From positions 248,001 to 312,000 of the forward strand of contig NZ_JAEPWN010000004.1 in NCBI RefSeq assembly GCF_016654005.1: a stretch of DNA of 64,000 nt, in the 5' to 3' direction. Under the pieces are notes generated by a model. That model saw only the letters and a list, made by a program, of their open reading frames with translations, was not told the DNA's origin and made no database searches. The position numbers were made by a program, and so were the translations under genes. Below are positions 17,458-24,233 of the stretch, piece by piece (position 1 is the stretch's first letter; each line of letters starts with the position of its first letter). Source of the DNA: Brevundimonas nasdae. GTDB lineage: Bacteria; Pseudomonadota; Alphaproteobacteria; Caulobacterales; Caulobacteraceae.

Positions 17458-17582
17458 GTCATTCCGGGGCGTCCGAAGGACGAACCCGGAACCTAGGAGG
17501 CTCGTGCCGACGTCGAATGCGTGCGCAGGTTGGTTGCGGTCCCGGGTTCCGGGTTCCTCGCTTTGCTCAGCCCCGGAATGAC
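17458..17582. repeat. Nested inverted-repeat element, 125 bp
   Basis: The outer arms are a perfect 13-bp inverted repeat (GTCATTCCGGGGC at 17458-17470, GCCCCGGAATGAC at 17570-17582). Inner arms form a second perfect 12-bp pair (GAACCCGGAACC at 17482-17493, GGTTCCGGGTTC at 17545-17556). A half copy lies at 732-773. The element sits between the convergent queD and hydrolase genes and may fold as a long cruciform or serve as a terminator. It looks like a dispersed non-coding repeat or a miniature mobile element, without an obvious target duplication. Confidence 0.75.
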
Positions 17583-17603
17583 GTTTAGGGCAAGGCGCAA
17601 GGC

Positions 17604-18308
17604 CTAAGAAAACGGCGGCAGAGAGAGCCATTTCTCCAGCGCCGTATTGACGGCTTCCGGCTGTTCCAGCGTCGAGGCGTGACCGCATTCGGGGATGATG
17701 ACCAGATGCGCGCCCGGCAGGGCCGAGGCGATCTCTCGCGCACGGATCGGCGGGGTCAGGGGATCACGGTCCCCGACCAGAACCAGTGTGGGCACGCGGA
17801 TCCCAGGCAGATCGGGGCGTGAATCCGCTCGGCCGATGATCGCCTTTTGCTGGCGCACGAAGCCTTCAGCGCCGATCTGCAGGCCCATGCGGACCTGAAT
17901 GTCGATAAGGGCCTGATTGTTCTCGTGCTGCGGGTGCAGCAGGCGGGGCGATATCTCGCGCATGACGGTCTCAAGCTGGCCGTCCGCAACCCGTTTGATC
18001 AGGGCCTGCCGCTGCTGGGTCTGTTCGGGCGCATCGGGACGGGCCGTGGTGTCCAGCAGCGTCAGCCGCTCCACACGTTCCGGCGCCTGCCGCATGATCT
18101 CGAAGGCGATGTATCCGCCCATCGAAATGCCGCCCAACGCAAAACGGGGCGGGGCGTCGCGCAGGATGACGGCGGCCATCTGGGCCATGCTGTCGCCTTC
18201 CAGAGTCGAGGCCACGGTGACCGGCCTGTGCGGGCTGAACGCCGCGACCTGAGGGGCGAACAATTCCGCGGTGCAGGCCAGGCCGGGGATCAGGACAAGA
18301 GGTGTCAT
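17604..18308 (-). CDS. Alpha/beta-hydrolase-fold enzyme (234 aa)
   Basis: The ATG at 18308 gives MTPLVLIPGLACTAELF, with the oxyanion-hole region at the end of the first strand. The nucleophile elbow is 'GGISMGGYIAFE' (serine near residue 77). An aspartate follows in 'VLVGDRDPLTPP' and the catalytic histidine in 'PECGHASTLEQP'. The fold and catalytic triad are clear; the substrate is not, as esterases, lactonases and 3-oxoadipate enol-lactonase-like enzymes share this layout. It converges on the queC-E-D operon and lies ten bases after a small lipoprotein gene, probably in the same transcript. Confidence 0.88.
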   Translation of the reverse strand: MTPLVLIPGLACTAELFAPQVAAFSPHRPVTVASTLEGDSMAQMAAVILRDAPPRFALGGISMGGYIAFEIMRQAPERVERLTLLDTTARPDAPEQTQQRQALIKRVADGQLETVMREISPRLLHPQHENNQALIDIQVRMGLQIGAEGFVRQQKAIIGRADSRPDLPGIRVPTLVLVGDRDPLTPPIRAREIASALPGAHLVIIPECGHASTLEQPEAVNTALEKWLSLPPFS

Positions 18309-18318
18309 GGCGGTCAGC

Positions 18319-18594
18319 CTAGCACGTCTTTCCCTGACGCTGACGCTGTTCGCAGCGGCGTTGCTCGCGCTCGTAGTCGCGCTGTTCGCGCTCACGGCGG
18401 GCGCGGGTTTCCTCGTCCGAGGTGGTGACGGCGTCGACGCCTGCGCCGACCACCGCGCCTGTGGCCTTGGCCGCGCCGCCCACGACGGCGGCGGTTCCGC
18501 CGACAACCGCCCCGACGACGCAGCCCTGAAGCAACAGGCCTGCACCCAGGACCACGCCGAGCACGGCGGAACGCACGATGAGACGGTCGATCAT
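18319..18594 (-). CDS. Small lipoprotein with glycine-zipper segment (91 aa)
   Basis: A hydrophobic signal ends in a lipobox (LLQGC, cysteine near residue 25). It is followed by a glycine/alanine zipper (VVGAVVGGTAAVVGGAAKATG) and a highly charged C-terminal helix rich in Arg/Glu/Gln ('REREQRDYEREQRRCEQRQ'). The architecture suggests an envelope-anchored structural protein with a coiled-coil tail. It precedes the hydrolase gene by ten bases. I do not know the function. Confidence 0.7.
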   Translation of the reverse strand: MIDRLIVRSAVLGVVLGAGLLLQGCVVGAVVGGTAAVVGGAAKATGAVVGAGVDAVTTSDEETRARREREQRDYEREQRRCEQRQRQGKTC

Positions 18595-18651
18595 TCCGGT
18601 TCTCCGCTGGAAGCCGTGACGATGGACCCTAATGGTGAATGGAGGCTGACC

Positions 18652-19500
18652 TTAGGCGCTGCGTTGCGGCAGCAGCTTGCGGCGCTGTCGGGCGACGGCC
18701 AGAGGCGTGCCGTCGGCGCCCCAGGCGACGACGTCATCGACGGTCCAGCCAAGACCCAGATCGATCATGCTGAACTCGAAGAAGGCCCAGCCGTCGGGTG
18801 CGTTTTCGGGCGTCGGATCGGTCAGGATGTCGATGCGGAAATCCACCGTAGTCATCATCGCGGGCGTGCGGGTTATGGTCCAGGCGGGCGGATAGACGGC
18901 GTCCAGCAGGAAGCAAAGGGCCGCCTCGTCCAGGGCGCGGCCGTCCGCCATCCGCATCCAGGTGCGCTCGATCGCCGGCTTGCCCTCATTGCCACCCAGA
19001 ATGTTGGGGCCGCCGTCGAAGCGATATTCGACCTGGCTGGAGAAGTGGGGCGCCATCGGGCCGTGGATGCGGGCCTCGGGGTTCAGGCTGTCCAGCGCAG
19101 GCGGGACACGGTGCAGCGGCGACGCAGGCGGCGGCGCGCTGTCCAGACCATAGGTGCCGGTCGCGTGATGGGTCATGCGGCCGTCCTGATCCGCCTCAAT
19201 GGCGGCATAGAGGACGTTGCGGCCGCCGCGCAGCAGACGGGGACGAAAGGCGACGGGCTCTCCGAACCTGGCCGCCGACAGGTATTGGACCGACAGAGAC
19301 CGCAAGGGCGCTGTCAGCGACAGCCCCTCACGCATCCCCTGCGCGCACAGGGCCGCCAGCAATCCGCCGAAGGGAAAGCCCTTTTCCGGCGGCAGGCTGT
19401 TCGGGCCGTTGGAGAAATGGCCGGGCACGGCGACTGACAGGGCGCCGTCTTCAAGGGTCTGGAAGGCCAGAATGGCGTCGAGGGATTGGGGAGGCGTCAT
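18652..19500 (-). CDS. TesB-like acyl-CoA thioesterase, double hotdog (282 aa)
   Basis: The protein has two hotdog-type halves: residues about 20-120 (FPFGGLLAALCAQGM, 'SLSVQYLSAARFGEPVAF') and about 160-280 ('AFFEFSMIDLGLGWTVDDVVAWGADGTPLAVARQRR'). This matches acyl-CoA thioesterases of the TesB/thioesterase-like superfamily. The ATG at 19500 (MTPPQSLDAIL) was chosen because the upstream in-frame sequence covers a terminator hairpin. The substrate acyl-CoA is unknown. The gene begins just past that hairpin and is likely transcribed from a promoter near 19510-19540. Confidence 0.85.
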   Translation of the reverse strand: MTPPQSLDAILAFQTLEDGALSVAVPGHFSNGPNSLPPEKGFPFGGLLAALCAQGMREGLSLTAPLRSLSVQYLSAARFGEPVAFRPRLLRGGRNVLYAAIEADQDGRMTHHATGTYGLDSAPPPASPLHRVPPALDSLNPEARIHGPMAPHFSSQVEYRFDGGPNILGGNEGKPAIERTWMRMADGRALDEAALCFLLDAVYPPAWTITRTPAMMTTVDFRIDILTDPTPENAPDGWAFFEFSMIDLGLGWTVDDVVAWGADGTPLAVARQRRKLLPQRSA

Positions 19501-19541
19501 CGCGCAGTCCTGAGCAGGCAAGGCAAACAGCGGGCAAATAC

Positions 19542-19578
19542 AAAAAACGGAAGGAGCGGTTTGAACCCGCACCCTCCG
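19542..19578 (-). terminator. Strong Rho-independent terminator on the minus strand
   Basis: Read on the minus strand, a 12-bp stem (CGGAGGGTGCGG / CCGCTCCTTCCG, one T-T mismatch and one G-T wobble) with a seven-base loop is followed directly by six T residues. No annotated minus-strand gene lies upstream to be terminated, which implies a short transcript from the 19580-19660 region. Confidence 0.7.
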
Positions 19579-19640
19579 CCAGTCAAAGGAACAAGGACGC
19601 CGTGCTGGGAGAGTCTACGTCCGTTGCCAAACAAGACTGA
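19542..19640 (-). ncRNA. Candidate small RNA antiparallel to the hxlR-type promoter
   Basis: A strong intrinsic terminator ends a stretch of about 60-100 bases that has no credible reading frame on the minus strand. It begins inside the promoter region of the divergent HxlR-type gene. A short stable RNA would explain the terminator. The 3' hairpin contains GGTTCAAACC, which resembles a tRNA T-arm, but no tRNA cloverleaf can be built. The promoter and 5' end are not defined. Confidence 0.3.
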
Positions 19641-19663
19641 CTGACTGGGTTCAGATTGGCAAC
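19623..19663 (+). promoter_or_regulatory. Inverted repeat GTTGCCAA / TTGGCAAC upstream of the HxlR-type gene
   Basis: Perfect 8-bp arms lie at 19623-19630 and 19656-19663, separated by 25 bases that include three tandem GACT units. HxlR-family regulators commonly bind inverted repeats near their own promoter, so this is a candidate autoregulatory operator. It would also overlap the start of the candidate minus-strand RNA. Confidence 0.35.
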
Positions 19664-19701
19664 CCTTGCAAAAACCCTGACGCGGGGTCACTTTCACCCC
19701 T

Positions 19702-20190
19702 ATGGGACGCACCGCAGACTATAGCCGCCAGAGCTGCTCTATCGCCGCAACGCTAGAGGTGATCGGCGACCCGTGGACGTTGCTGGTCATCCGCGACGCC
19801 TTCAACGGCGTGACCCGGTTCGAACAGTGGCAGGACAATCTGGGCGTGGCGCGCAACGTTCTGGCCGCGCGTCTGAAAAGCCTGGTGCAGCACGGGGTGC
19901 TGGAGCCGCATCTCTATTCCGAACGCCCGCCGCGCAACGAATACGTCCTGACCGCCAAGGGCAAGGACCTGTACGGGGTGCTGGTGACCCTGCACGGGTG
20001 GGGCAACAAGCACGTCTATGGCGAGGCCGACAGCGGCATCGACATGGTCCACAAGACCTGCGGCCAGACCCTGACACCCCGTATCGCCTGCGGCTGCTGC
20101 GGCGAAATCGTCAAACCCCGCGACATCAAGCTGACAAGAGCCGAGAACCGCCCGACGGTGGGCGATGTGATGCCGAAGGAAGCGGCTTAG
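19702..20190 (+). CDS. HxlR-family transcriptional regulator
   Basis: The 162-aa protein has the HxlR winged helix: 'SIAATLEVIGDPWTLLVIRDAFNGVTRFEQW', then 'GVARNVLAARLKSLVQHGVLEPHLY' and the wing 'RNEYVLTAKGKDLYGVLVTLHGWG'. After the usual 110 residues a C-terminal extension carries cysteines (TCGQTL and 'ACGCCGEIV') that could bind a metal or sense redox state. The effector is unknown. The candidate operator lies 40-80 bases upstream. Confidence 0.9.
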   Translation: MGRTADYSRQSCSIAATLEVIGDPWTLLVIRDAFNGVTRFEQWQDNLGVARNVLAARLKSLVQHGVLEPHLYSERPPRNEYVLTAKGKDLYGVLVTLHGWGNKHVYGEADSGIDMVHKTCGQTLTPRIACGCCGEIVKPRDIKLTRAENRPTVGDVMPKEAA

Positions 20191-20208
20191 CAGGGCGAGA
20201 TTCTTGGT

Positions 20209-20454
20209 GTGAACCGCTTGTTCGTGAGGGCGCTGATCGGAACGGCCGTAGTCGTTGGGGCAATCGCCGGAGCATGGACTCTCAAGAGGGAACGTGACTG
20301 TCAGATCGTGCAGTCTTCGATCAATCCAGAAACCGATGTCGAGGTGCGTAGGAGCAGTGCAGGCGTTTGCTATCCGTGCCGCCCGGACGGACCGTTGTTT
20401 GACATCACCTATCGGTATTGTGCGGCAGGAGACGGCGTTTACGCCGCGAGTTGA
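20209..20454 (+). CDS. Small secreted or membrane-anchored cysteine-containing protein (81 aa)
   Basis: A GTG at 20209 starts a protein with one N-terminal hydrophobic segment (about residues 7-24), probably a signal anchor. It is followed by a short extracytoplasmic domain with four cysteines (DCQIV, 'VCYPCRPDG', 'RYCAAGD'), consistent with disulfides. It lies 18 bases after the HxlR-type gene and may be co-transcribed. No family is recognised. A bona fide gene is plausible but not proven. Confidence 0.5.
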   Translation: MNRLFVRALIGTAVVVGAIAGAWTLKRERDCQIVQSSINPETDVEVRRSSAGVCYPCRPDGPLFDITYRYCAAGDGVYAAS

Positions 20455-20463
20455 AACGACGAA

Positions 20464-20491
20464 AGCCGGCCGCGTCTGCACGCAACCGGCT
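20464..20491 (-). terminator. Terminator of rtcB
   Basis: On the minus strand a 12-bp stem (AGCCGGTTGCGT / ACGCGGCCGGCT, two G-T wobbles) closes a GCAG loop four bases after the rtcB stop codon. It is followed by the T-rich TTCGTCGTTT. Confidence 0.7.
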
Positions 20492-20495
20492 CCCG

Positions 20496-21716
20496 TCATC
20501 CCTTGACGCACACCACCTGACGCAGGGTGTGCACGACCTCGATCAGGTCGGTCTGGGCCGCGATGACCGCGTCGATGTCCTTATAGGCCATCGGGGTTTC
20601 GTCGATCACTTCGGCGTCCTTGCGGCATTCGACGCCAGCGGTGGCGCGGACGTGGTCCTCGACCGTGAAGCGGCGCTTGGCCTCGGTCCGGCTCATGGTC
20701 CGGCCGGCGCCGTGCGAGCAGGTGCAGAAGCTTTCCGCATTGCCCTTGCCGCGCACGATGAAGGACTTCGCCCCCATCGAGCCGGGGATGATGCCCAGTT
20801 CGCCGTCCTTGGCCGACACCGCGCCTTTTCGGGTCAGGAAGACATCCTTGCCGAAATGCTTTTCCTTCGAGACGTAGTTGTGGTGGCAGTTCACCGCTTC
20901 CTGCGTCGTCTCCAGATCCGGCCAGACGGCCTTCAGCACCCCAAGCACCTGATCCATCATCACCTCGCGGTTGGCGCGCGCATATTTCTGCGCCCACGAC
21001 ACCGCCCGGACATAGTCGATGAAGCCGTCCGTCCCTTCCGGGAAATAGGCCAGGTCCTGATCCGGCAGGTTGATGTGCCAGCGGCGCATCTCGTGCTTGG
21101 CCCGTTCGATGAAATAGGTGCCGAAGCGATTGCCGACACCGCGCGAACCGGAGTGCAGCATCACCCAGACATCGCCCGCCTCATCAAGGCACAGCTCGAT
21201 GAAGTGGTTGCCGGTGCCCAGGGTGCCCAGATGGCCGAAGCCGCGCGGATGCGCCGCCTTGGGGTGGCGCTCCACCACGGCGTCATAGCCCGCCTTAAGG
21301 TCAGCCCAGCGGGTGACCGCCGAAGCCGGAGGCTCCGCCGCCCAGGCGCCCTTGTCGTTGCGCCCGCCGTTGTCGGTGCGGCCGTGCGGAACGGCGGCCT
21401 CGATGGCGGAGCGGATGGCCGACAGGTCGTCAGGCAGGTGCTCGGCCCGGATCGAGGTCCGCACCGCCATCATGCCGCAGCCGATGTCCACGCCCACGGC
21501 GGCGGGAATGATCGCCCCCACGGTCGGGATCACGGAACCCACCGTCGCCCCCATGCCCCAGTGCACGTCGGGCATGACCGCGACATGTTTATGGATGAAC
21601 GGCAGCGAGGCCACGTTCTTCAGCTGTTTCAGCGCCGCATCCTCGATGGGCACGCCTCGGGTCCAGGCCTTGATGGGCACATGGTCCGGGGTTTCGATCA
21701 CGTCATAGCCAGACAT
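20496..21716 (-). CDS. rtcB: RNA-splicing ligase RtcB
   Basis: RtcB joins 2',3'-cyclic phosphate (or 3'-phosphate) RNA ends to 5'-OH ends with GTP and Mn2+, repairing broken tRNA and rRNA. The 406-aa length matches Escherichia coli RtcB. Family motifs are 'HVAVMPDVHWGMGATVGSV', 'AAVGVDIGCGM' with the metal Asp/Cys, 'GTLGTGNHFIEL', 'MLHSGSRGVGN', and SHGAGRTMSR. The last contains the histidine that becomes guanylylated. The C-terminus RQVVCVKG is typical. No RtcA or archease gene is adjacent. A possible leader peptide and a hairpin precede it. Confidence 0.95.
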   Translation of the reverse strand: MSGYDVIETPDHVPIKAWTRGVPIEDAALKQLKNVASLPFIHKHVAVMPDVHWGMGATVGSVIPTVGAIIPAAVGVDIGCGMMAVRTSIRAEHLPDDLSAIRSAIEAAVPHGRTDNGGRNDKGAWAAEPPASAVTRWADLKAGYDAVVERHPKAAHPRGFGHLGTLGTGNHFIELCLDEAGDVWVMLHSGSRGVGNRFGTYFIERAKHEMRRWHINLPDQDLAYFPEGTDGFIDYVRAVSWAQKYARANREVMMDQVLGVLKAVWPDLETTQEAVNCHHNYVSKEKHFGKDVFLTRKGAVSAKDGELGIIPGSMGAKSFIVRGKGNAESFCTCSHGAGRTMSRTEAKRRFTVEDHVRATAGVECRKDAEVIDETPMAYKDIDAVIAAQTDLIEVVHTLRQVVCVKG

Positions 21717-21786
21717 GGCCGACGTCTCCTTTTCTGTTTCTGATCCTCACGGACCGGCAGGGGAGGCGTCGCTTGCAGATACCAGA

Positions 21787-21815
21787 AACCCCTCCGGCCG
21801 GTGGCGGGAGGGGTT
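21787..21815 (-). terminator. Terminator- or attenuator-like hairpin in the rtcB leader
   Basis: A perfect 9-bp stem (AACCCCTCC / GGAGGGGTT) with an 11-base GC-rich loop lies between a 29-codon frame (21850-21939) and rtcB. On the minus strand only a weak T-run (TTTCTGGT) follows. It could reduce read-through into rtcB or protect an RNA end. Confidence 0.45.
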
Positions 21816-21849
21816 GCTGGAAAACCGAAGTCGTTTGACCGACTGTTCC

Positions 21850-21939
21850 CTACACGCCCTCCACGCACACGACCTCGCCCTGGGCCGACAGCCGGTCCAA
21901 GCACTTGGGCGCATTCATGGTGACAGAGTGGGTGAACAT
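21850..21939 (-). CDS. Possible 29-aa leader peptide upstream of rtcB
   Basis: An ATG at 21939 opens a 29-codon frame (starts MFTHSVTMNAPKCL, ends VVCVEGV, then TAG). Its ending resembles the conserved RtcB C-terminus (VVCVKG), so it may be a relic of an rtcB duplication or a genuine small peptide. The ribosome-binding site is weak. Together with the hairpin at 21787-21815 it fills the 302-base gap before rtcB, in which I see no other gene. Confidence 0.35.
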   Translation of the reverse strand: MFTHSVTMNAPKCLDRLSAQGEVVCVEGV

Positions 21940-22018
21940 GGGTCTCTAATCGTCTTCGGAGGCGGGCGGATACACCCATATGCCGCGGCAGGGCAACCCC
22001 AGAGATGCCGATTGGGGG

Positions 22019-22420
22019 CTAGCGACCTGGCGCGCGTTGGCCGTGGTATGAGATGCCGGGCTTGGCTCGTTGTTCTGCGTCGCCGTATTCGAACTCGGTG
22101 ATGGGGATGCCGAATGCGGTCAGGAAGTCACGAACACGTTCGGCGCGTTTTACGGCGAGGGGCGGAGCGTCGCTAGGATTGGCGGGATCGGGCAGGCCCG
22201 TAATGGCGATGTAGGTGAAATCGCAGCGATCTGCGACCTGCGCCAGCCAGGCGAATCCGCCGGTGAACGGACGTGCGAAGGTCTCAGCTTCTTGTTGGAA
22301 ATAGAGGGCGATATACCCCTCGCAAGGGGGCACGGGCGGCGGTGGGCATGGCTGGGGGGATGGCGCATGAGCGCAGGCGGCCAAAGCCAGAACGGCTGGT
22401 ACGATTGCGAATTTCGACAT
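22019..22420 (-). CDS. OmpA-like lipoprotein (133 aa)
   Basis: The ATG at 22420 gives a signal with lipobox LAAC (cysteine 16), a short proline-rich linker (SPQPCPPPPVPPC), then an OmpA-C-like domain. That domain includes 'YIALYFQQEAETFARP', 'TYIAITGLPDPANPSD', and 'LAVKRAERVRDFLTAFGIPITEFEYGDA'. Such domains bind peptidoglycan diaminopimelate and tether the outer membrane to the wall. It is shorter than Pal and lacks the strict Pal motif, so it is a Pal-like accessory protein. It is divergent from the WYL regulator. Confidence 0.8.
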   Translation of the reverse strand: MSKFAIVPAVLALAACAHAPSPQPCPPPPVPPCEGYIALYFQQEAETFARPFTGGFAWLAQVADRCDFTYIAITGLPDPANPSDAPPLAVKRAERVRDFLTAFGIPITEFEYGDAEQRAKPGISYHGQRAPGR

Positions 22421-22525
22421 TGGCAAGCCTCCGTTTGCGCGATGATGGCGCAACCTTTGCGCGATAGGCAAGGGCGGTGGTGCGCTGCTGCCGCTTTCTG
22501 ACAGCAGGTCTGTTAATGTCGCCAT

Positions 22526-23227
22526 GTGTCCCGGTCCGAGCGCCTTTTTGATCTGTTGAACGCCCTGCGGCGGCATAGGCGGCCGGTCAGCGGGCGGGCG
22601 CTGGCGGACGAGATGGGGGTCAGTCTGCGGACCCTGTATCGCGACATCGCCAGTCTGCAGGCGCAGGGGGCGACGATCGAGGGCGAGCCGGGGGTGGGCT
22701 ATGTGCTGCGGCCCGGTTTCATGCTGCCGCCGCTGATGTTCACGCCCGAGGAGATCGAGGCCCTGGTGCTGGGCTCGCGCTGGGTGGCGGAGCGAGCCGA
22801 CGGGCGGCTGAAGGAGGCGGCGCTGAGCGCGGTGGCGCGGATCGGGGCGGTGCTGCCGCCGGACCTGAAGGACGAGATGGACAGTTCGTCCCTGTATGTC
22901 GTGCCGGGCGCGCCGTTCCCGACGGATACGGTCGATCCGGCCCTGCTGAGGAAAGCGATCCGCACCGAGCGGCGGCTGACCCTGTGTTACCGCGACGAGG
23001 CGGGGGCGGCGTCGGAGCGGGTGGTCTGGCCGTTCGCGCTGGCCTTCTTTGACCGGGTGCGGCTGCTGCTGGCCTGGTGCGAGCTGCGACAGGATTTCCG
23101 CAGTTTCCGCACGGACCGGATCGTCGAGGCGCAGGTGGGGCAGGACCGCTATCCCGCGCGGCGTCAGGCGCTGATGAAGACCTATCACGAAGACCTGGAA
23201 AAGCGGCGGGCGGCTGAACGATGCTGA
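22526..23227 (+). CDS. YafY/PafC-type WYL-domain transcriptional regulator
   Basis: The 233-aa protein starts at GTG 22526. It has an N-terminal winged helix ('RLFDLLNALRRHRRPVSGRALADEMGVSLRTLYRDIASLQ') and a WYL domain (about 135-205, 'AIRTERRLTLCYRDEAG' to 'LAWCELRQDFRSFRTDRI'). WYL regulators respond to nucleic-acid or small-molecule ligands. It precedes a VOC-fold gene by about 58 bases and they probably form a regulator-target unit, an arrangement seen repeatedly for this type. Confidence 0.92.
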   Translation: MSRSERLFDLLNALRRHRRPVSGRALADEMGVSLRTLYRDIASLQAQGATIEGEPGVGYVLRPGFMLPPLMFTPEEIEALVLGSRWVAERADGRLKEAALSAVARIGAVLPPDLKDEMDSSSLYVVPGAPFPTDTVDPALLRKAIRTERRLTLCYRDEAGAASERVVWPFALAFFDRVRLLLAWCELRQDFRSFRTDRIVEAQVGQDRYPARRQALMKTYHEDLEKRRAAERC

Positions 23228-23285
23228 CGGAAACTGGCAGCAGCGTGGTCTAGTTTTGTTCCTGTCGAAATGACGGGAGGGGCTG

Positions 23286-23636
23286 ATGACCGAGACGGAT
23301 GACATTCTGCTGGACGTGGCGGACCCCGAGGTCAGCGCGCGGTTCTATGAACGGCTGCTGGCCAGCCGCCCAGTGCAGGCCAGCGCGGACCGGGCGCTGT
23401 TCGTGCTGGCGTCAGGGCGGCGGCTGAGCCTGTGGCGGCGGATGGATGGACAGGCCGGTGCGGCGGTTCAGGTCGGGTTCCGACTGGAGGGCGCGGCGGC
23501 GGTGGATGATCTGCACATCGACTGGTGGGATCGCGGGGCGCGGATCGTGACGCCGCCCGAGGACATGGCGCAGGGGCGGGGCTTCGTCGCGCACGACCCG
23601 GACGGGCATCGGCTGTGCGTGTTCGCTCTGGCGTGA
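23286..23636 (+). CDS. VOC-superfamily (glyoxalase/bleomycin-resistance fold) protein
   Basis: The 116-aa protein has the beta-alpha-beta pattern of a VOC domain: 'ILLDVADPEVSARFYERLL' at the start and 'GRGFVAHDPDGHRLCVFAL' at the end. The terminal D-P-D-G-H is the usual last module. Metal-ligand positions are incomplete, so enzymatic function is uncertain. It may be a binding protein. Position suggests control by the preceding WYL regulator. Confidence 0.85.
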   Translation: MTETDDILLDVADPEVSARFYERLLASRPVQASADRALFVLASGRRLSLWRRMDGQAGAAVQVGFRLEGAAAVDDLHIDWWDRGARIVTPPEDMAQGRGFVAHDPDGHRLCVFALA

Positions 23637-23696
23637 GGAACGCGAGCCGGGAAGGCGCGTTTGAATGGTGAAGCTTCAACGTCTGAAAGGCCCGTC

Positions 23697-24194
23697 ATGA
23701 AATATCCGCTGACCATCCTAAGCTGCGCCGCCGCCATGACCCTGGCCGCCTGCGGCACAACTTCTGCTCAAGTGGGGCCAGGCGTCGGACCGCAAGGCGC
23801 GGACGATCTGAAAGCCTTCCCGGCGGCGACGGCGGGCCAGACGCGCCACGTCATCCGTCTGCCGCAACAGGCGAATGAGGATGGGCTGAAGGTGGAGATT
23901 ATCGTGGGCAAGACGGCCCGCGTGGACTGCAACAACCATTTCTTCGGCGGGCGGATCGAGACGCGCACGGCGGAAGGCTGGGGCTATGACTATTATGTCC
24001 TGCCCGCGCTGGGCGCGATGGCGGGGACGCTGATGGGGTGCCCGGCCAACAGCGAGCGCGAGCTGTTCGTCGCCGCGCCGGAACAGCCGCTGGTCCGCTA
24101 CAACAGCCGCCTGCCGTTGGTGGTCTATGCGCCGCAGGACGTGGAGGTGCGCTATCGCCTGTGGCGCGCGGGAGAGACGCAGAACGCCCGCTGA
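23697..24194 (+). CDS. eco: Ecotin-family serine protease inhibitor, predicted lipoprotein
   Basis: Ecotin is an exported inhibitor of trypsin-fold serine proteases. This protein matches it along most of its length: 'KVEIIVGKTARVDCNNHFFGG' region, 'TAEGWGYDYYVL', the reactive-site loop AGTLMGCPAN, 'LVRYNSRLPLVVYAPQDVEVRYRLW'. The disulfide cysteines (78 and 115) are kept. The P1 residue, Met84 in Escherichia coli, aligns with Leu112. Unlike classical periplasmic ecotin it has a lipobox (TLAAC, cysteine 19), so it should be membrane-anchored. The ATG at 23697 gives 165 aa. No partner protease is visible. Confidence 0.9.
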   Translation: MKYPLTILSCAAAMTLAACGTTSAQVGPGVGPQGADDLKAFPAATAGQTRHVIRLPQQANEDGLKVEIIVGKTARVDCNNHFFGGRIETRTAEGWGYDYYVLPALGAMAGTLMGCPANSERELFVAAPEQPLVRYNSRLPLVVYAPQDVEVRYRLWRAGETQNAR

Positions 24195-24210
24195 TTATTC
24201 CGGATTGAGG

Positions 24211-24233
24211 TTCAGGCCGCGATGCGGCCTGAA
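24211..24233. terminator. Hairpin between ecotin and chemoreceptor genes
   Basis: A perfect 10-bp inverted repeat (TTCAGGCCGC / GCGGCCTGAA) with a three-base loop lies at the convergent 3' ends and overlaps the last codons of the chemoreceptor gene. There is no T-run. It may be a bidirectional 3' end structure. Confidence 0.35.

Noticed and set aside
19542..19640. tRNA gene suggested by GGTTCAAACC
   Set aside because: No acceptor or anticodon arm could be paired around it. The sequence is better explained as a terminator hairpin followed by T residues.
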